DNA of 64,000 bases, taken from NCBI GenBank assembly GCA_903909375.1, contig CAIVVM010000047.1, positions 1 through 64,000 on the forward strand, given 5' to 3'. The position numbers and the translations under genes were made by a program. The stretch is from an uncultured Alphaproteobacteria bacterium (GTDB lineage: Bacteria > Pseudomonadota > Alphaproteobacteria > Caulobacterales > Caulobacteraceae). The notes under the pieces are model-generated. The model was not told where the DNA came from. It saw only the letters and a list, made by a program, of their open reading frames with translations, and ran no database searches. Numbering within the stretch: the first letter of the stretch is position 1; each line of letters starts with the position of its first letter. This document shows positions 52,346-62,506 of this stretch, piece after piece.

Positions 52346-53593
52346 ATGGAGCACCACAGTTTGATCCGACGCCACTTTTTCCTCGTCGCCGCGCTGGTGC
52401 TGCTGGTCATCATGGCGGTGGCCGGCGGGCTGAAACTGCTGGGCGGCAAGCCGGATGGACAGGGCCCGGCTGGCCCCGGTGCGTCGGCCCAGGGCGCTTC
52501 TGGCGCAGGACGCCCTGGTGGCCCCGGCGGCCCGGGCGGGCGTCGTGGAGGCCCCGGAGGGCCGACTCAGGTCACGGTCGCGCTGATCCAGCCGCGGGTA
52601 TTTGAAGACACCATCGAAGTGCTGGGTGTGGCGAAGGGGCGCCAGTCCGTCACGCTGACGGCTGCCGCGACTCAACTGGTCGAGCGGGTTCGGTTCCGTG
52701 ACGGCCAAAGCGTGGCCCGTGGAGCGGTGCTGGTGGAACTGCGCGATACGGAGCAGGACGCCGGCACGGCGCAGGCCGAGGCGCGGCTTGTTCAGGCCCA
52801 GCGCGCCTATGATCGCTACAGGACCCTGGGGGAAAAGGGTTTCGCCTCCAAGGCGGCCATCGACCAGTTCGAGGCGACATGGCGCGCGGCGCAGGCCGAT
52901 GTCGCCGCCGCCCGCGCAAGGCAGAGCGATCGTCTGATCCGTGCGCCGTTTGCCGGCGTGGTGGGCCTGTCGGACGTGGCGCCTGGCGCACTGGTCAATC
53001 CCGGCGCGCCGATCGTGACGCTGGATGATGTCTCGTCGATCCGGGTCGATTTCCAGACACCCGAACGTTATCTCGCCCAGTTGCGGACCGGCCAGACCTT
53101 GCTGGCGACGGCGGACGCTTATCCGGGGCAAACCATTCCGGGGCGGATCGCTCATATCGATACCCGTGTCGACGAGCGCACGCGTGCGATCACCGCGCGC
53201 GCGGAGTTTCCGAACGCCGGCGGTCGGCTGAAACCCGGCATGTTGATGCGGGTCGGGATCTCACGCGGTCAGCGCCAGAGCCTTAGCGCGCCAGAGAGCG
53301 CCGTATCGGTGCAGGGCGACGCTGCCTTCGTCTATGTGCTGCGCCAGATGGGCGAACGCACGGTGGTGGAGCAACGCCCCATTCTGACCGGTTCGCGCCA
53401 GCAGGGTTTTGTCGAGATCCGTGAAGGCGTGACGGCTGGCGAACGGGTTGTCGCGGATGGCCTCAACAAGATTCAACCGGGCCAGCCCGTAAGGGTTGCG
53501 CGGCCTTCGGGCGGTCGACCGGGCGCACCCAGTGGCCGTTCAACCGGTGCGCTTGATGCGGCGCGGCCGGCGACGGCGAGGCCGGCCGGATGA
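52346..53593 (+). CDS. RND efflux periplasmic adaptor subunit (MFP)
   Basis: N-terminal TM anchor, HlyD-type coiled-coil hairpin and lipoyl motif APFAGVVGLSDVAPGALVNPG; stop overlaps next gene. Confidence 0.92.
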   Translation: MEHHSLIRRHFFLVAALVLLVIMAVAGGLKLLGGKPDGQGPAGPGASAQGASGAGRPGGPGGPGGRRGGPGGPTQVTVALIQPRVFEDTIEVLGVAKGRQSVTLTAAATQLVERVRFRDGQSVARGAVLVELRDTEQDAGTAQAEARLVQAQRAYDRYRTLGEKGFASKAAIDQFEATWRAAQADVAAARARQSDRLIRAPFAGVVGLSDVAPGALVNPGAPIVTLDDVSSIRVDFQTPERYLAQLRTGQTLLATADAYPGQTIPGRIAHIDTRVDERTRAITARAEFPNAGGRLKPGMLMRVGISRGQRQSLSAPESAVSVQGDAAFVYVLRQMGERTVVEQRPILTGSRQQGFVEIREGVTAGERVVADGLNKIQPGQPVRVARPSGGRPGAPSGRSTGALDAARPATARPAG

Positions 53594-56500
53594 TGCTCTC
53601 TGACATCTCGGTCCGGCGTCCCGTCTTCGCGGCGGTCGCGGCGATCATCCTGTGCGTTGTCGGGTTCGCCTCCTTCGGCGCCCTTACGGTGCGGGAGCTT
53701 CCCAGTGTCGATCCGCCGGTGGTCAGCATTTCCACCAGCTATCGCGGGGCCTCGGCCGAAGTGATCGAGGAGCGGATCACCGAGCTGATCGAGCGCCAGG
53801 TGGCCGGTATCGAGGGGATTGACCGGGTCTATTCGTCTTCACGGGACGGCTCGTCGCGGATCAGTATCGCGTTCAAGCTGGATCGAGACCTCGACGCTGC
53901 GGCCAATGATGTGCGTGATGCCGTCAGCCGGGTGACGGCCCAACTGCCGCAGCAGGCTGACCCGCCGCAGATCCAGAAGGCGACGGCGGACTCCTCGCCG
54001 ATCATGTTCCTGAATTTCACATCGCAGACGATGGACCGTCTGCAACTTTCGGATTACGCGCAGCGCTTCCTTGTGGAGCGCCTCTCAACAGTACCTGGCG
54101 TCGCGACGGTCGGTGTGGGCGGGGCGCAGTTCTACGCCATGCGCATCTGGCTCAACCCTGACGCCATGGCCGCACGCGGGATCACAGTCGAGGACGTGGA
54201 AACCGCGCTCAACTCCCAGAACGCGGAGCTTCCGGCGGGGTCGCTGGAGGCGCCTACCAAGGACTTCACGATCCGTGTTGCGCGGGGATACTCGACCCCC
54301 GAGCAGTTCGCCCAGATGCCGATTGTGCCGGCGCGAACCGCGACCCAGACTCCCGGATCGGCCGCGATTGGCGGGACAGCGGCCTCCGCAGGCGCCGCCC
54401 AGGGCGTGACGCGGGACATCACGACCTCTTCGGCCGGTCAGGGCTACATCACACGCCTGGGTGATATCGCCCGTGTCGAGGAGGGGGCTGACGAGCGCCG
54501 GCGAAGCTTCCGGTCCAACGGCCGCGACATGGTGGGTATCGCCATCACGCGGCAAAGCCAGGCCAACGACCTGGACATCTCCGACGGGGTCAGGGCCGCT
54601 CTGGCCGAGATCAACGCGGGTCTGCCAAAGGGTACCCGGCTGGGAATTTCGGTGGACTACACCCAGTTCACCCGTGACGCGATCCGCGAGGTCTGGATCA
54701 CCATGGGGATTTCGCTGGCGCTGGTCGCGCTGGTGAATTTCCTGTTCCTAGGCACGCTCCGGGCCGCGATCATTCCCACTGTAGTGGCGCCGATCTGCAT
54801 CCTGTCGACCTTCATCGTCCTGGCCCCACTGGGATTCTCGATCAACCTCCTGACCCTGCTGGCGCTGGTTCTGGCCATAGGCCTGGTGGTCGATGACGCC
54901 ATCGTCGTGGTTGAGAACATCCAGAGGCGCATCGACGAGGGCGAGCCGCCGATCGTCGCGGCGCAACGTGGCGCGCGGCAGGTGTTCTTCGCCGTTGTGG
55001 CGACCACCGTTGTTCTGATCGCCGTGTTCGCGCCGCTGATGTTCCTGCCCGGATTTGTCGGCCGGCTGTTCGTCGAGCTGGCGGTTTCGGTGGCAGCGGC
55101 TGTGGCCTTTTCGGCCGTCCTGGCGCTTTCGCTATCGCCGATGCTGGCGTCCAAGTTGCTGCGCCCCGCCAAGAGCGAGGGATGGCTCGCGCGCAAGGTC
55201 GACGCCGGCATGCATCGACTGCGGAACTCATACCATGCTTCGCTGGAGGCGATGCTGGGTCGTCGCAGCGTATCGATAGCGACCTCGGTGCTGGTGCTGT
55301 TTCTGGGCGTGGCCGCCTATACGGTGTTCAGCGTCCTGCCGCGCGAACTCACCCCCGAGGAAGACCGCCGTCGCGCACAGCTCAGCTTCTCGGGACCCGA
55401 GGGCGCGGGGTTCGACTACACAGCCGCCGCCGGCCAGAAGGTCGAGCAGATCCTGTCTAAGTATCTGAAGGACGGGACCGTCGAACGCTACGTCTACTCG
55501 ATGCCGCGGTTCGGAAACTCGTCTTTCAACTCTGGCGGTGGCAACATCATCCTGTCGTCGGACACCAAGGTCACCGCGCCGGAACTTTCGGCGAAGCTCA
55601 ATCGCGAGCTCTCTTCGGTGACGGCGGTTCGGGCCATCGTCTCGGCAGAGGGCGGACTGCAGCGGGGCGGGCCAGGCGGCGGCGGGGGTGGCGGAACGAG
55701 CTTTCAGTTGATCGCCACGGGGACCGACTATCCCGAAATCGCCCGATGGATCCAGCCGTTGCTGGCGGCAGCCAATGACAATCCCGGACTGGCGCGGCCG
55801 AGGCTGGACTATGAGCCGACCAGTCCCCGGGTCGTGGTCAGTATCGACCGCGACAAGGCCGCTGCGCTGGGCATTTCGGCCCAGTCCGTCGGGCGCGCGC
55901 TGGAGACAATGTTCGGATCGCGGCGCGCCACCACCTATATCAAGAACGGTCAGGAATATGACGTTCTGCTGCAGGCTGACCGGGACCGGAGGCAGACCGA
56001 AAGCGATCTGGACAGCCTCTTTGTCCGGACCACATCAGGAAAGGTTGTGTCGCTGTCCAGCGTGGTGACCACCCAGGTTCGCGGTGACACGCCCGACCGG
56101 TCACGCGTGGATCGACTTCGCTCAATCAACCTCTCGGCGCAGTTGAATCCTGGCTACAGCATGGGCGACGCCATCGCCTTCTTCAGGGCCGAGGCCGCGA
56201 AGCAGCCAGGATCGGTGACCATCAAGTGGGGCGGCGGAGCGCGGGATTATCTCGAGGCCTCGGGCTCCGTCGGTTTGGCGTTCGGGATCGCGCTCTTGCT
56301 GGTTTTCCTGGTGCTGGCGGCCCAGTTCGAAAGCTGGATCCACCCGGCGGTGATCATGTTGACCGTACCCATCGCGGTGCTGGGCGGCCTGTTCGGCCTT
56401 CTGATGTTTGGCTCTTCCATCAACACCTACAGCCAGATCGGGTTGATCATCCTGGTAGGCATCGCCGCGAAGAACGGCATCCTGATTGTGGAGTTCGCCA

Positions 56501-56829
56501 ATCAGCTGCGCGACGACGGATTGTCCATCAGGGAGGCGGTGATCGAGAGCGCCAGCCTTCGCCTGCGCCCGATCATCATGACCTCGATCTCGGCGGCTGC
56601 GGGCGCGCTGCCGTTGATCCTTGAGGGCGGGGCTGGCGGCGAGGCGCGCAAGACGATCGGTGTCACGATCTTCTTCGGGGCGATCTTCGCCACGGCGGTC
56701 ACGCTGTTCGTGGTGCCGGTCTTCTACAACCTGCTGGCGCGGTTCACGAAGTCGCCGCTTGCGATGGCGCGCCGCATCGAGGCGTTCGAGGACGCGGAAC
56801 GGGCCAGGGTCGCCAACGCGGCCGAATAG
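53590..56829 (+). CDS. RND efflux permease (AcrB/MexF-like)
   Basis: 1079 aa; GLVVDDAIVVVENIQRRI and GIAAKNGILIVEFANQLRD motifs. Confidence 0.96.
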   Translation: MMLSDISVRRPVFAAVAAIILCVVGFASFGALTVRELPSVDPPVVSISTSYRGASAEVIEERITELIERQVAGIEGIDRVYSSSRDGSSRISIAFKLDRDLDAAANDVRDAVSRVTAQLPQQADPPQIQKATADSSPIMFLNFTSQTMDRLQLSDYAQRFLVERLSTVPGVATVGVGGAQFYAMRIWLNPDAMAARGITVEDVETALNSQNAELPAGSLEAPTKDFTIRVARGYSTPEQFAQMPIVPARTATQTPGSAAIGGTAASAGAAQGVTRDITTSSAGQGYITRLGDIARVEEGADERRRSFRSNGRDMVGIAITRQSQANDLDISDGVRAALAEINAGLPKGTRLGISVDYTQFTRDAIREVWITMGISLALVALVNFLFLGTLRAAIIPTVVAPICILSTFIVLAPLGFSINLLTLLALVLAIGLVVDDAIVVVENIQRRIDEGEPPIVAAQRGARQVFFAVVATTVVLIAVFAPLMFLPGFVGRLFVELAVSVAAAVAFSAVLALSLSPMLASKLLRPAKSEGWLARKVDAGMHRLRNSYHASLEAMLGRRSVSIATSVLVLFLGVAAYTVFSVLPRELTPEEDRRRAQLSFSGPEGAGFDYTAAAGQKVEQILSKYLKDGTVERYVYSMPRFGNSSFNSGGGNIILSSDTKVTAPELSAKLNRELSSVTAVRAIVSAEGGLQRGGPGGGGGGGTSFQLIATGTDYPEIARWIQPLLAAANDNPGLARPRLDYEPTSPRVVVSIDRDKAAALGISAQSVGRALETMFGSRRATTYIKNGQEYDVLLQADRDRRQTESDLDSLFVRTTSGKVVSLSSVVTTQVRGDTPDRSRVDRLRSINLSAQLNPGYSMGDAIAFFRAEAAKQPGSVTIKWGGGARDYLEASGSVGLAFGIALLLVFLVLAAQFESWIHPAVIMLTVPIAVLGGLFGLLMFGSSINTYSQIGLIILVGIAAKNGILIVEFANQLRDDGLSIREAVIESASLRLRPIIMTSISAAAGALPLILEGGAGGEARKTIGVTIFFGAIFATAVTLFVVPVFYNLLARFTKSPLAMARRIEAFEDAERARVANAAE

Positions 56830-56973
56830 CTTCCGAACCCGACACCAGGGAACCTGCGAACTAGGGGTGACAGATTCCCTGGGTCCGGCGGATGGCGGGG
56901 GGCGCCACCCTTCGGTTCAGAAGGTCAGCCGGGGCAGATGCTCCCCTTCGACGGGACAACATTGAGATCACCC

Positions 56974-56987
56974 TTGATACGCGTCAA
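56974..56987. promoter_or_regulatory. FNR/FixK-like palindrome TTGATACGCGTCAA, also the stem of a possible terminator
   Basis: 9/10 match to TTGAT-N4-ATCAA; ccttga-tacgcg-tcaagg followed by ttgtttt on the plus strand. Confidence 0.4.
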
Positions 56988-57032
56988 GGTTGTTTTATGT
57001 GGTAAACACACCGCCTCGGGGGCAAATTCGAT

Positions 57033-57512
57033 CTAGGGCTTGTGGCCGGTCTCGACCATCAGATAGCCGATCAGGTCGACCCGATCCTTGGCGTCCTTCA
57101 GACCCGCGAACGACATCTTTGTGCCGGGCAGATAGGTCTGGGGCTTTTCAAGCCACTGGTTGAGGTGGTTGGCGTCCCAGATCCAGCCGGTCGCCTTGAG
57201 CGCGTCAGAGTATTTGAAATCCGGATTGGCGGCCGCCGCCTTGCCGAAAACGCCGTGCAGGTTGGGGCCGGTCATGTTGGCCCCGCCCGGGGCGATGGTG
57301 TGGCAGGACTGGCAAAGCGCAAACTTGGACTCGCCGTTATCCAGATCGGCCGTGTTGTACGGCGCCGGATAGGTGGCGAGGATCGCCTGTTTTTCGGCGT
57401 CCGTCGGGGCCGGCGCAGCGGGGGCATCGGCCTTGGGTGCTGGCTGGGAATTGCTGCACGCGGCGGTCAGCAAGGCGAGAGCGCTGACGATGGCAAGGGA
57501 TCCGGCACGCAT
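57033..57512 (-). CDS. Cytochrome c2-like lipoprotein
   Basis: LLTAAC lipobox, CQSCH heme motif, LPGTKMSFAGLKD Met-ligand segment. Confidence 0.92.
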   Translation of the reverse strand: MRAGSLAIVSALALLTAACSNSQPAPKADAPAAPAPTDAEKQAILATYPAPYNTADLDNGESKFALCQSCHTIAPGGANMTGPNLHGVFGKAAAANPDFKYSDALKATGWIWDANHLNQWLEKPQTYLPGTKMSFAGLKDAKDRVDLIGYLMVETGHKP

Positions 57513-57573
57513 GGAAGACTCCGAGAATAACTGGTCGGCAAGCTAGCGTCGCGCGGCCACGATGCAAGGGGCG

Positions 57574-58026
57574 CTATCGGCCTTTTCGACGCTCACGGTT
57601 CACGGCCTCATCCAGCGCCTGCAGAAACCGTGACCGGTCGGCGACGGCGAACGGCTTTGGCCCACCGGTGATCTCACCTGTCGACCGGATGTGCTCCATG
57701 ATGGAGCGCTGGGCCAGCGCCTGGCCGATGGAGTCCGGCGTGAACGGCCGCCCGTTCGGCGCAATTGCCGCGCCGTCGGCCTTCAGAACGCGGTCCGCCA
57801 ACGGGATGTCATTGGTCACCACAATATCACCCGGCAGGACGTTGTCGGCGATCCAGTCATCGGCCACGTCGGGTCCGGCGTCGACGATCTGCCGTTCAAT
57901 CATCTCGGAGCGCGGAATCTGGATGAAGCTGTTGGAAACCACAAAGGTCTTCAGGCCATAGCGCGCCGCCACCTTGTAGGTCTCGTCCTTCACAGGACAG
58001 GCGTCAGCGTCGATGAAGATGCGCAT
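57574..58026 (-). CDS. YaiI/YqxD (DUF188) family protein
   Basis: IFIDADACPVKDE and DIVVTNDIPLADRVL motifs. Confidence 0.93.
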   Translation of the reverse strand: MRIFIDADACPVKDETYKVAARYGLKTFVVSNSFIQIPRSEMIERQIVDAGPDVADDWIADNVLPGDIVVTNDIPLADRVLKADGAAIAPNGRPFTPDSIGQALAQRSIMEHIRSTGEITGGPKPFAVADRSRFLQALDEAVNRERRKGR

Positions 58027-58131
58027 GGGGATCGGCCCTACAGCAGAATCAGGCGCCCTTCACGTGGATTGGCGCCGCCCCCCTCTTGGCGCCGCGCGCA
58101 CTTGCCCGCATAAGCGGCGCGGTCACGGCGC

Positions 58132-58207
58132 GCCGGATTAGCTCAGCTGGTAGAGCAGCGGTTTTGTAAACCGAAGGTCACGGGTTCGAATCCTGTATCC
58201 GGCACCA
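58132..58207 (+). tRNA. tRNA-Thr (anticodon UGU)
   Basis: GCCGGAT...ATCCGGC acceptor stem, tttgtaa anticodon loop, GGTTCGAATCC T-arm, encoded CCA. Confidence 0.95.
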
Positions 58208-58434
58208 CCCAAGCCCCAGACAATCGTCATTCATCGCCGCGCTGGCGCGGAAGCTGCGCCGCTTCGGTGGCAGGTCGGGGATGTGTTTCAAGACGGGACG
58301 CGGACATCTCCGGCGGCCGGGTCTGTCCGGGGGGGGCAGGTCGGGCCTTCAACGCCAGCAAGGCGTTGGTTACAGGCGGCCGGGTTGGCGGTGCGTAGGG
58401 TCAGTATGCCAAAGGCCCGGTCGTCTGTGACGCT

Positions 58435-59232
58435 TCATGATCGCTGATCACCGCGCCGCGCCGCACGTTGCTGCACCAGATAGGTAGCGATCACACCTGT
58501 GGCGACCAGACCAATCAGGATCGTGGAGATCGCGTTGATCTTGGGGTCAACGCCCAGTCTGACCTGGCTGTAGAGGCGCATCGGCAGGGTGGTGGCGCCG
58601 GGACCTGACGTGAAGCTGGCGATCACGAGGTCGTCCAGGGAAAGTGTGAAGGCGAGCACCCAGGCGGCCGCGACCGCTGGCGCGATCAGCGGCAGAGTGA
58701 CCAGCAGAAACGCCTTCCAGGGCGGACAGCCGAGATCCTGAGCAGCCTCTTCCAGATTGCGGTCAAAGCTCCTGAGGCGCGCCTGCACCACCACCGTGGC
58801 ATAGGCCAGCGTCAACGTGGTGTGGCCCAGCGTCACCGTCCAGAAGCCGCGTGGAAGCCCCACAGAGACGAACAGCAAAAGCAGGGACAGGCCCAGGATC
58901 ACCTCGGGCATCACCAGCGTGGCGTAGATCCCGCCCGCAAAGACTGTGCGGCCGCGAAACCCGCCCCGTACGAGTGCAATCGCGGCCAGCACCCCCAGGA
59001 TCGTTGAAAAGGTCGCCGATACGGCGCCGACCCGGACGGTCATCCAGACCGCATCCAGCATCTGGGCGTCCTGCAGAAGGGCCTTGTACCAGCGCGTGGA
59101 AAATCCACCCCAGACAGTGACCAGGCGGCTGGCGTTGAAGGAATAGATCACCAGGATCACGATCGGCGCGTAGAGGAACGCCAGACCCAACACGATCGAG
59201 GCGATGTTGAACGTCGAGGGACCTCGCCTCAC
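58435..59232 (-). CDS. potI: Polyamine-type ABC transporter permease
   Basis: SLDDLVIASFTSGPGATTLPMRLYSQVR signature of PotC/PotI permeases. Confidence 0.9.
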   Translation of the reverse strand: MRRGPSTFNIASIVLGLAFLYAPIVILVIYSFNASRLVTVWGGFSTRWYKALLQDAQMLDAVWMTVRVGAVSATFSTILGVLAAIALVRGGFRGRTVFAGGIYATLVMPEVILGLSLLLLFVSVGLPRGFWTVTLGHTTLTLAYATVVVQARLRSFDRNLEEAAQDLGCPPWKAFLLVTLPLIAPAVAAAWVLAFTLSLDDLVIASFTSGPGATTLPMRLYSQVRLGVDPKINAISTILIGLVATGVIATYLVQQRAARRGDQRS

Positions 59233-60113
59233 GCGATCACCTGTTTCTGCTGGCGCTCGAAAAGCAGGATGGGGACCAGAAGCGTGGCCAGGAGCGCGAT
59301 GGCCACCGCGGAGGCCGCGGGCCAGTCACGGTTGGCGAAGAATTCGGTCCAGATCACCCGGCCCAGCATCAGGGTTTCTGATCCGCCGAGCAGGTCGGGG
59401 ATCACGAATTCGCCCGACATCGGGATGAAGCAGAGCAGGGCGCCTGCCGCAGCGCCGCTGAGCGACAGCGGGAAGGTCACGCGCCAGAAGGCGGAAAAGG
59501 GCGTGGCGCCCAGATCCTGGGCGGCTTCGATCAGGCTATGGTCCTGCCGATCCAGCACCGCATAGAGCGGCAACACCATGAACGGCAGATAGGCGTAGAC
59601 GAGCCCCAGCAGCACGGCGATTTCCGTGTTGAGGATGTCGACAGGCGGCAACCCGAGCGCGCCCAGTGCTATGTTGAGCACACCGGCCGGTTTCAGGATC
59701 GCGATCCAGGCATAGATGCGGATCAGAAAGCTGGTCCAGAAGGGCAGGATCACCGCCATCACCAGCGCCTGACGCAGGGCAGGGGGGCAACGGCTGATAC
59801 CGTAGGCGATGGGGTAGCCGATGATCAGCAGCAGGACCGTGGCGATCCCGGCCAACCGCAGGCTGGAAAGCCAGGCGTCAAGGTAGAGGGTGTCGGATAT
59901 CAGCCGGGCATAGGCCTCGATGTCCAGGCCGCGGGCAAAGGTCTGCAGCCCCGCGATCCCCTGGTTCCAGTCGATCCGCGGCGTGTAGGGCGGGATCGAG
60001 AGCGCCGTGTCCGACAGCGACAGTCGGCCCACCAGCATGAACGGAAAGGCGAAGAACACCGCCAGCCATAGCAGGGGCAGCGCCGCCGCCAGGCCGGATC
60101 CCCCGCGCCTCAT
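59229..60113 (-). CDS. potH: Polyamine-type ABC transporter permease
   Basis: EAAQDLGATPFSAFWRVTFPLSLSG EAA motif; IPMSGEFVIPDLLGGSETLMLGRVIW. Confidence 0.9.
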   Translation of the reverse strand: MRRGGSGLAAALPLLWLAVFFAFPFMLVGRLSLSDTALSIPPYTPRIDWNQGIAGLQTFARGLDIEAYARLISDTLYLDAWLSSLRLAGIATVLLLIIGYPIAYGISRCPPALRQALVMAVILPFWTSFLIRIYAWIAILKPAGVLNIALGALGLPPVDILNTEIAVLLGLVYAYLPFMVLPLYAVLDRQDHSLIEAAQDLGATPFSAFWRVTFPLSLSGAAAGALLCFIPMSGEFVIPDLLGGSETLMLGRVIWTEFFANRDWPAASAVAIALLATLLVPILLFERQQKQVIA

Positions 60114-61270
60114 CGCGTCAGGATCACAGCGCTGGAGGGCGCGAAGGTCAGCCAGACGGGGTCATCACAGCCCAGCGGACGATCTACCGAACGGGTAGCG
60201 TTGGCGCGGGCGGCCCGCAGCGTGCGGCCGGTCTCGACCTCCACCAGATAGGTGGTCCAGTCGCCCAGATAGCCATAGTCGACGATCTTGCCGGCCAGAC
60301 AGTTTTCGCCAGGCGGCGGGGGTTCTGCATGTACGGCGATCTTTTCGGGGCGCACCGCAAGCCATGCGGTCTGGCCAGGTGTGGCGACCCCTTCAGCCAC
60401 GAAAGATCCTTCAGGCGAGACGACGCGAACGCCGGCAGGATCGGCCTCGGCCCGGCCCTCGAACAGGTTCACGTCGCCGACAAAGCCGGCCACATAGCGA
60501 TCTACCGGCGTTTCATAGATTTCGGCGGGCCGGCCGATCTGGACGATCTCGCCGGCGCGCATGATGGCGATGCGGTCCGCCACGACCATGGCTTCATCCT
60601 GGTCGTGGGTGACGATCATGAAGGTCATCCCCAGGCTCTGCTGGACCGCCATCAACTCGAACTGGGTCTCCTCGCGCAGCTTGCGGTCGAGCGCGGCCAT
60701 CGGCTCGTCGAGCAACAGGATGCGCGGCCGGGGTGCGAGCGCACGGGCCAGTGCGACCCGCTGGCGTTGACCGCCGGAAAGCTGGTCTGGACGGCGGCCG
60801 CCCAGGCCTTCCAGCTTCATCAGCGACAGCATTTCCTCAACGCGGGGTCCAATCTCGGTCCTGGGCACGCCCTGGCGTTTCAGACCGAAGGCGATGTTTC
60901 CGGCGACGCTCAGGTGCGGGAACAGGGCGTAGGCCTGGAACATCATATGGATCGGCCGCTGATGCGGAGGACAGCTGCTGATGTCTCGCCCTTCCAGCAG
61001 GATCCTGCCGGCGTCCGGGCTCTCGAACCCGGCCAGAAGGCGCATCAATGTGGTCTTGCCGCAGCCGGACGGGCCCAGAAGCGCGAAGAACTCACCCTCA
61101 TAGATCGAGAGGTCAACGCTGCGGACCGCTGCGGTGTCGCCGAACGCGCGCGATACGCCCTCGAACCGCACCAGCGGCTTCGCCGCCGGGTCTTCCCAGG
61201 GCGCGAAGCTGGAGCGGATCCCGCCGATTTGAGCCCGGCCGTTCAACGCCCCGTCAGGACCTTCGTCCAC
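60110..61270 (-). CDS. potG: Polyamine-type ABC transporter ATP-binding protein
   Basis: LLGPSGCGKTTLMR, LSGGQRQRVALARAL, LLLDEPMAALDRKLR; C-terminal TOBE. Confidence 0.94.
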   Translation of the reverse strand: MDEGPDGALNGRAQIGGIRSSFAPWEDPAAKPLVRFEGVSRAFGDTAAVRSVDLSIYEGEFFALLGPSGCGKTTLMRLLAGFESPDAGRILLEGRDISSCPPHQRPIHMMFQAYALFPHLSVAGNIAFGLKRQGVPRTEIGPRVEEMLSLMKLEGLGGRRPDQLSGGQRQRVALARALAPRPRILLLDEPMAALDRKLREETQFELMAVQQSLGMTFMIVTHDQDEAMVVADRIAIMRAGEIVQIGRPAEIYETPVDRYVAGFVGDVNLFEGRAEADPAGVRVVSPEGSFVAEGVATPGQTAWLAVRPEKIAVHAEPPPPGENCLAGKIVDYGYLGDWTTYLVEVETGRTLRAARANATRSVDRPLGCDDPVWLTFAPSSAVILTR

Positions 61271-62361
61271 TGCCGGTTGACGTCACGCAGAAGCGCCTGG
61301 TCCTTGGTGGTGGTCACGAACAGGCGCTTCGACAGCTCCGGGGTTGGATAGACGTTGGGGTCATCGCGGATCGCCGCTTCGACCATCGGCGTCGCTGCCG
61401 CGTTGGCATTGGCGTAGCGGGTGAAGTTGGACGCGCGCGCGATGATTTCCGGGCGCAGCATGAAGGCGATGAACTTGTGCGCCGCCGCCGGGTTGGGGGC
61501 GTCCTTGGGAATGGCGAAAACGTCGAACCAGACCTGGCTGCCTTCCTTCGGAACCGCGTAGGCGATCTTGACGCCGGTCTTGGCCTCTTCCGCGCGCGCC
61601 TTTGCCTGCAGGATGTCGCCGGAGTAGCCGACGGCAACGCAGATGTCTCCGTTGGCCAGGGCCTCGATGTACTCCGAGGAGTGGAACTTGCGCACAAAGG
61701 GGCGCGCCTTCAGCAGCAGCGCGGTCGCGGCCTCATAGTCAGCCGGTACCTTTGAGTTGGAGTCCTTGCCCAGGTAGTTGAGCGTCACCGCATACATGTC
61801 TTCCGAAGCGTCTAGAAAATAGACGCCGCAGTCCTTGAGTTTGGCCAGGTTGGCCGGGTCGAAGACCACCGCCCAGCTGTCGATCTTCACGCCCGGCAGG
61901 CGCTTGGCGACGGCGGCCTCATTGTAGCCGATCCCGATGGTGCCCTGCATGTAGGGCACGGCGTAGGCGCCGCCCGGATCGAAGGCCGCCATGTGGGCCA
62001 CGGTCTCGGGCGACAGATTGGCCAGACCCGGCAACTGGGCCTTGTCCAGCGGCAGTACGGCCTTTGCCGTGATGTAGCGTGGCAGGTTGTGGTTGGAGGG
62101 GACCACCACGTCGTAGCCGGTGTCGCCCTGGAGCACCTTGGTCTCCAGCACCTCGTTCGAATCAAAGGTGTCGTAGGTGACCTTGATCCCCGTTTCCTTG
62201 GTGAACTCGGCCAGCAGCGCCGGGTCGATATAGTCGGACCAGTTGTAGATCCTGAGCACACCTCCAGCAGCAGCCGTCGGCGCGGCCCCGTCGGATTTGG
62301 GTGTGCATGCGGCCAGCGCCAGCGCTGCCAGAAGCCCAATCCCTCTGCTCCACCTGTTCAT
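61243..62361 (-). CDS. potF: Polyamine-type ABC transporter substrate-binding lipoprotein
   Basis: LAACTPKSDG lipobox; RIYNWSDYIDPALLAEFTKETGIKVTYDTFDSNEVLETKVL motif; start at MNRWSRG. Confidence 0.93.
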   Translation of the reverse strand: MNRWSRGIGLLAALALAACTPKSDGAAPTAAAGGVLRIYNWSDYIDPALLAEFTKETGIKVTYDTFDSNEVLETKVLQGDTGYDVVVPSNHNLPRYITAKAVLPLDKAQLPGLANLSPETVAHMAAFDPGGAYAVPYMQGTIGIGYNEAAVAKRLPGVKIDSWAVVFDPANLAKLKDCGVYFLDASEDMYAVTLNYLGKDSNSKVPADYEAATALLLKARPFVRKFHSSEYIEALANGDICVAVGYSGDILQAKARAEEAKTGVKIAYAVPKEGSQVWFDVFAIPKDAPNPAAAHKFIAFMLRPEIIARASNFTRYANANAAATPMVEAAIRDDPNVYPTPELSKRLFVTTTKDQALLRDVNRQWTKVLTGR

Positions 62362-62506
62362 TCCCAAAGCCCCCACGGTTCGATTAGCCGTTATAGGTCC
62401 CTGACCCCCAAGGTTAAGCGTGAAATGCAGATTGGTGACCGTGAATCGATGGGATAGGACCGGTTCCAACGGTTCCGCGCCAGAGGGCGTCAGGGGAAGG
62501 TAACTT

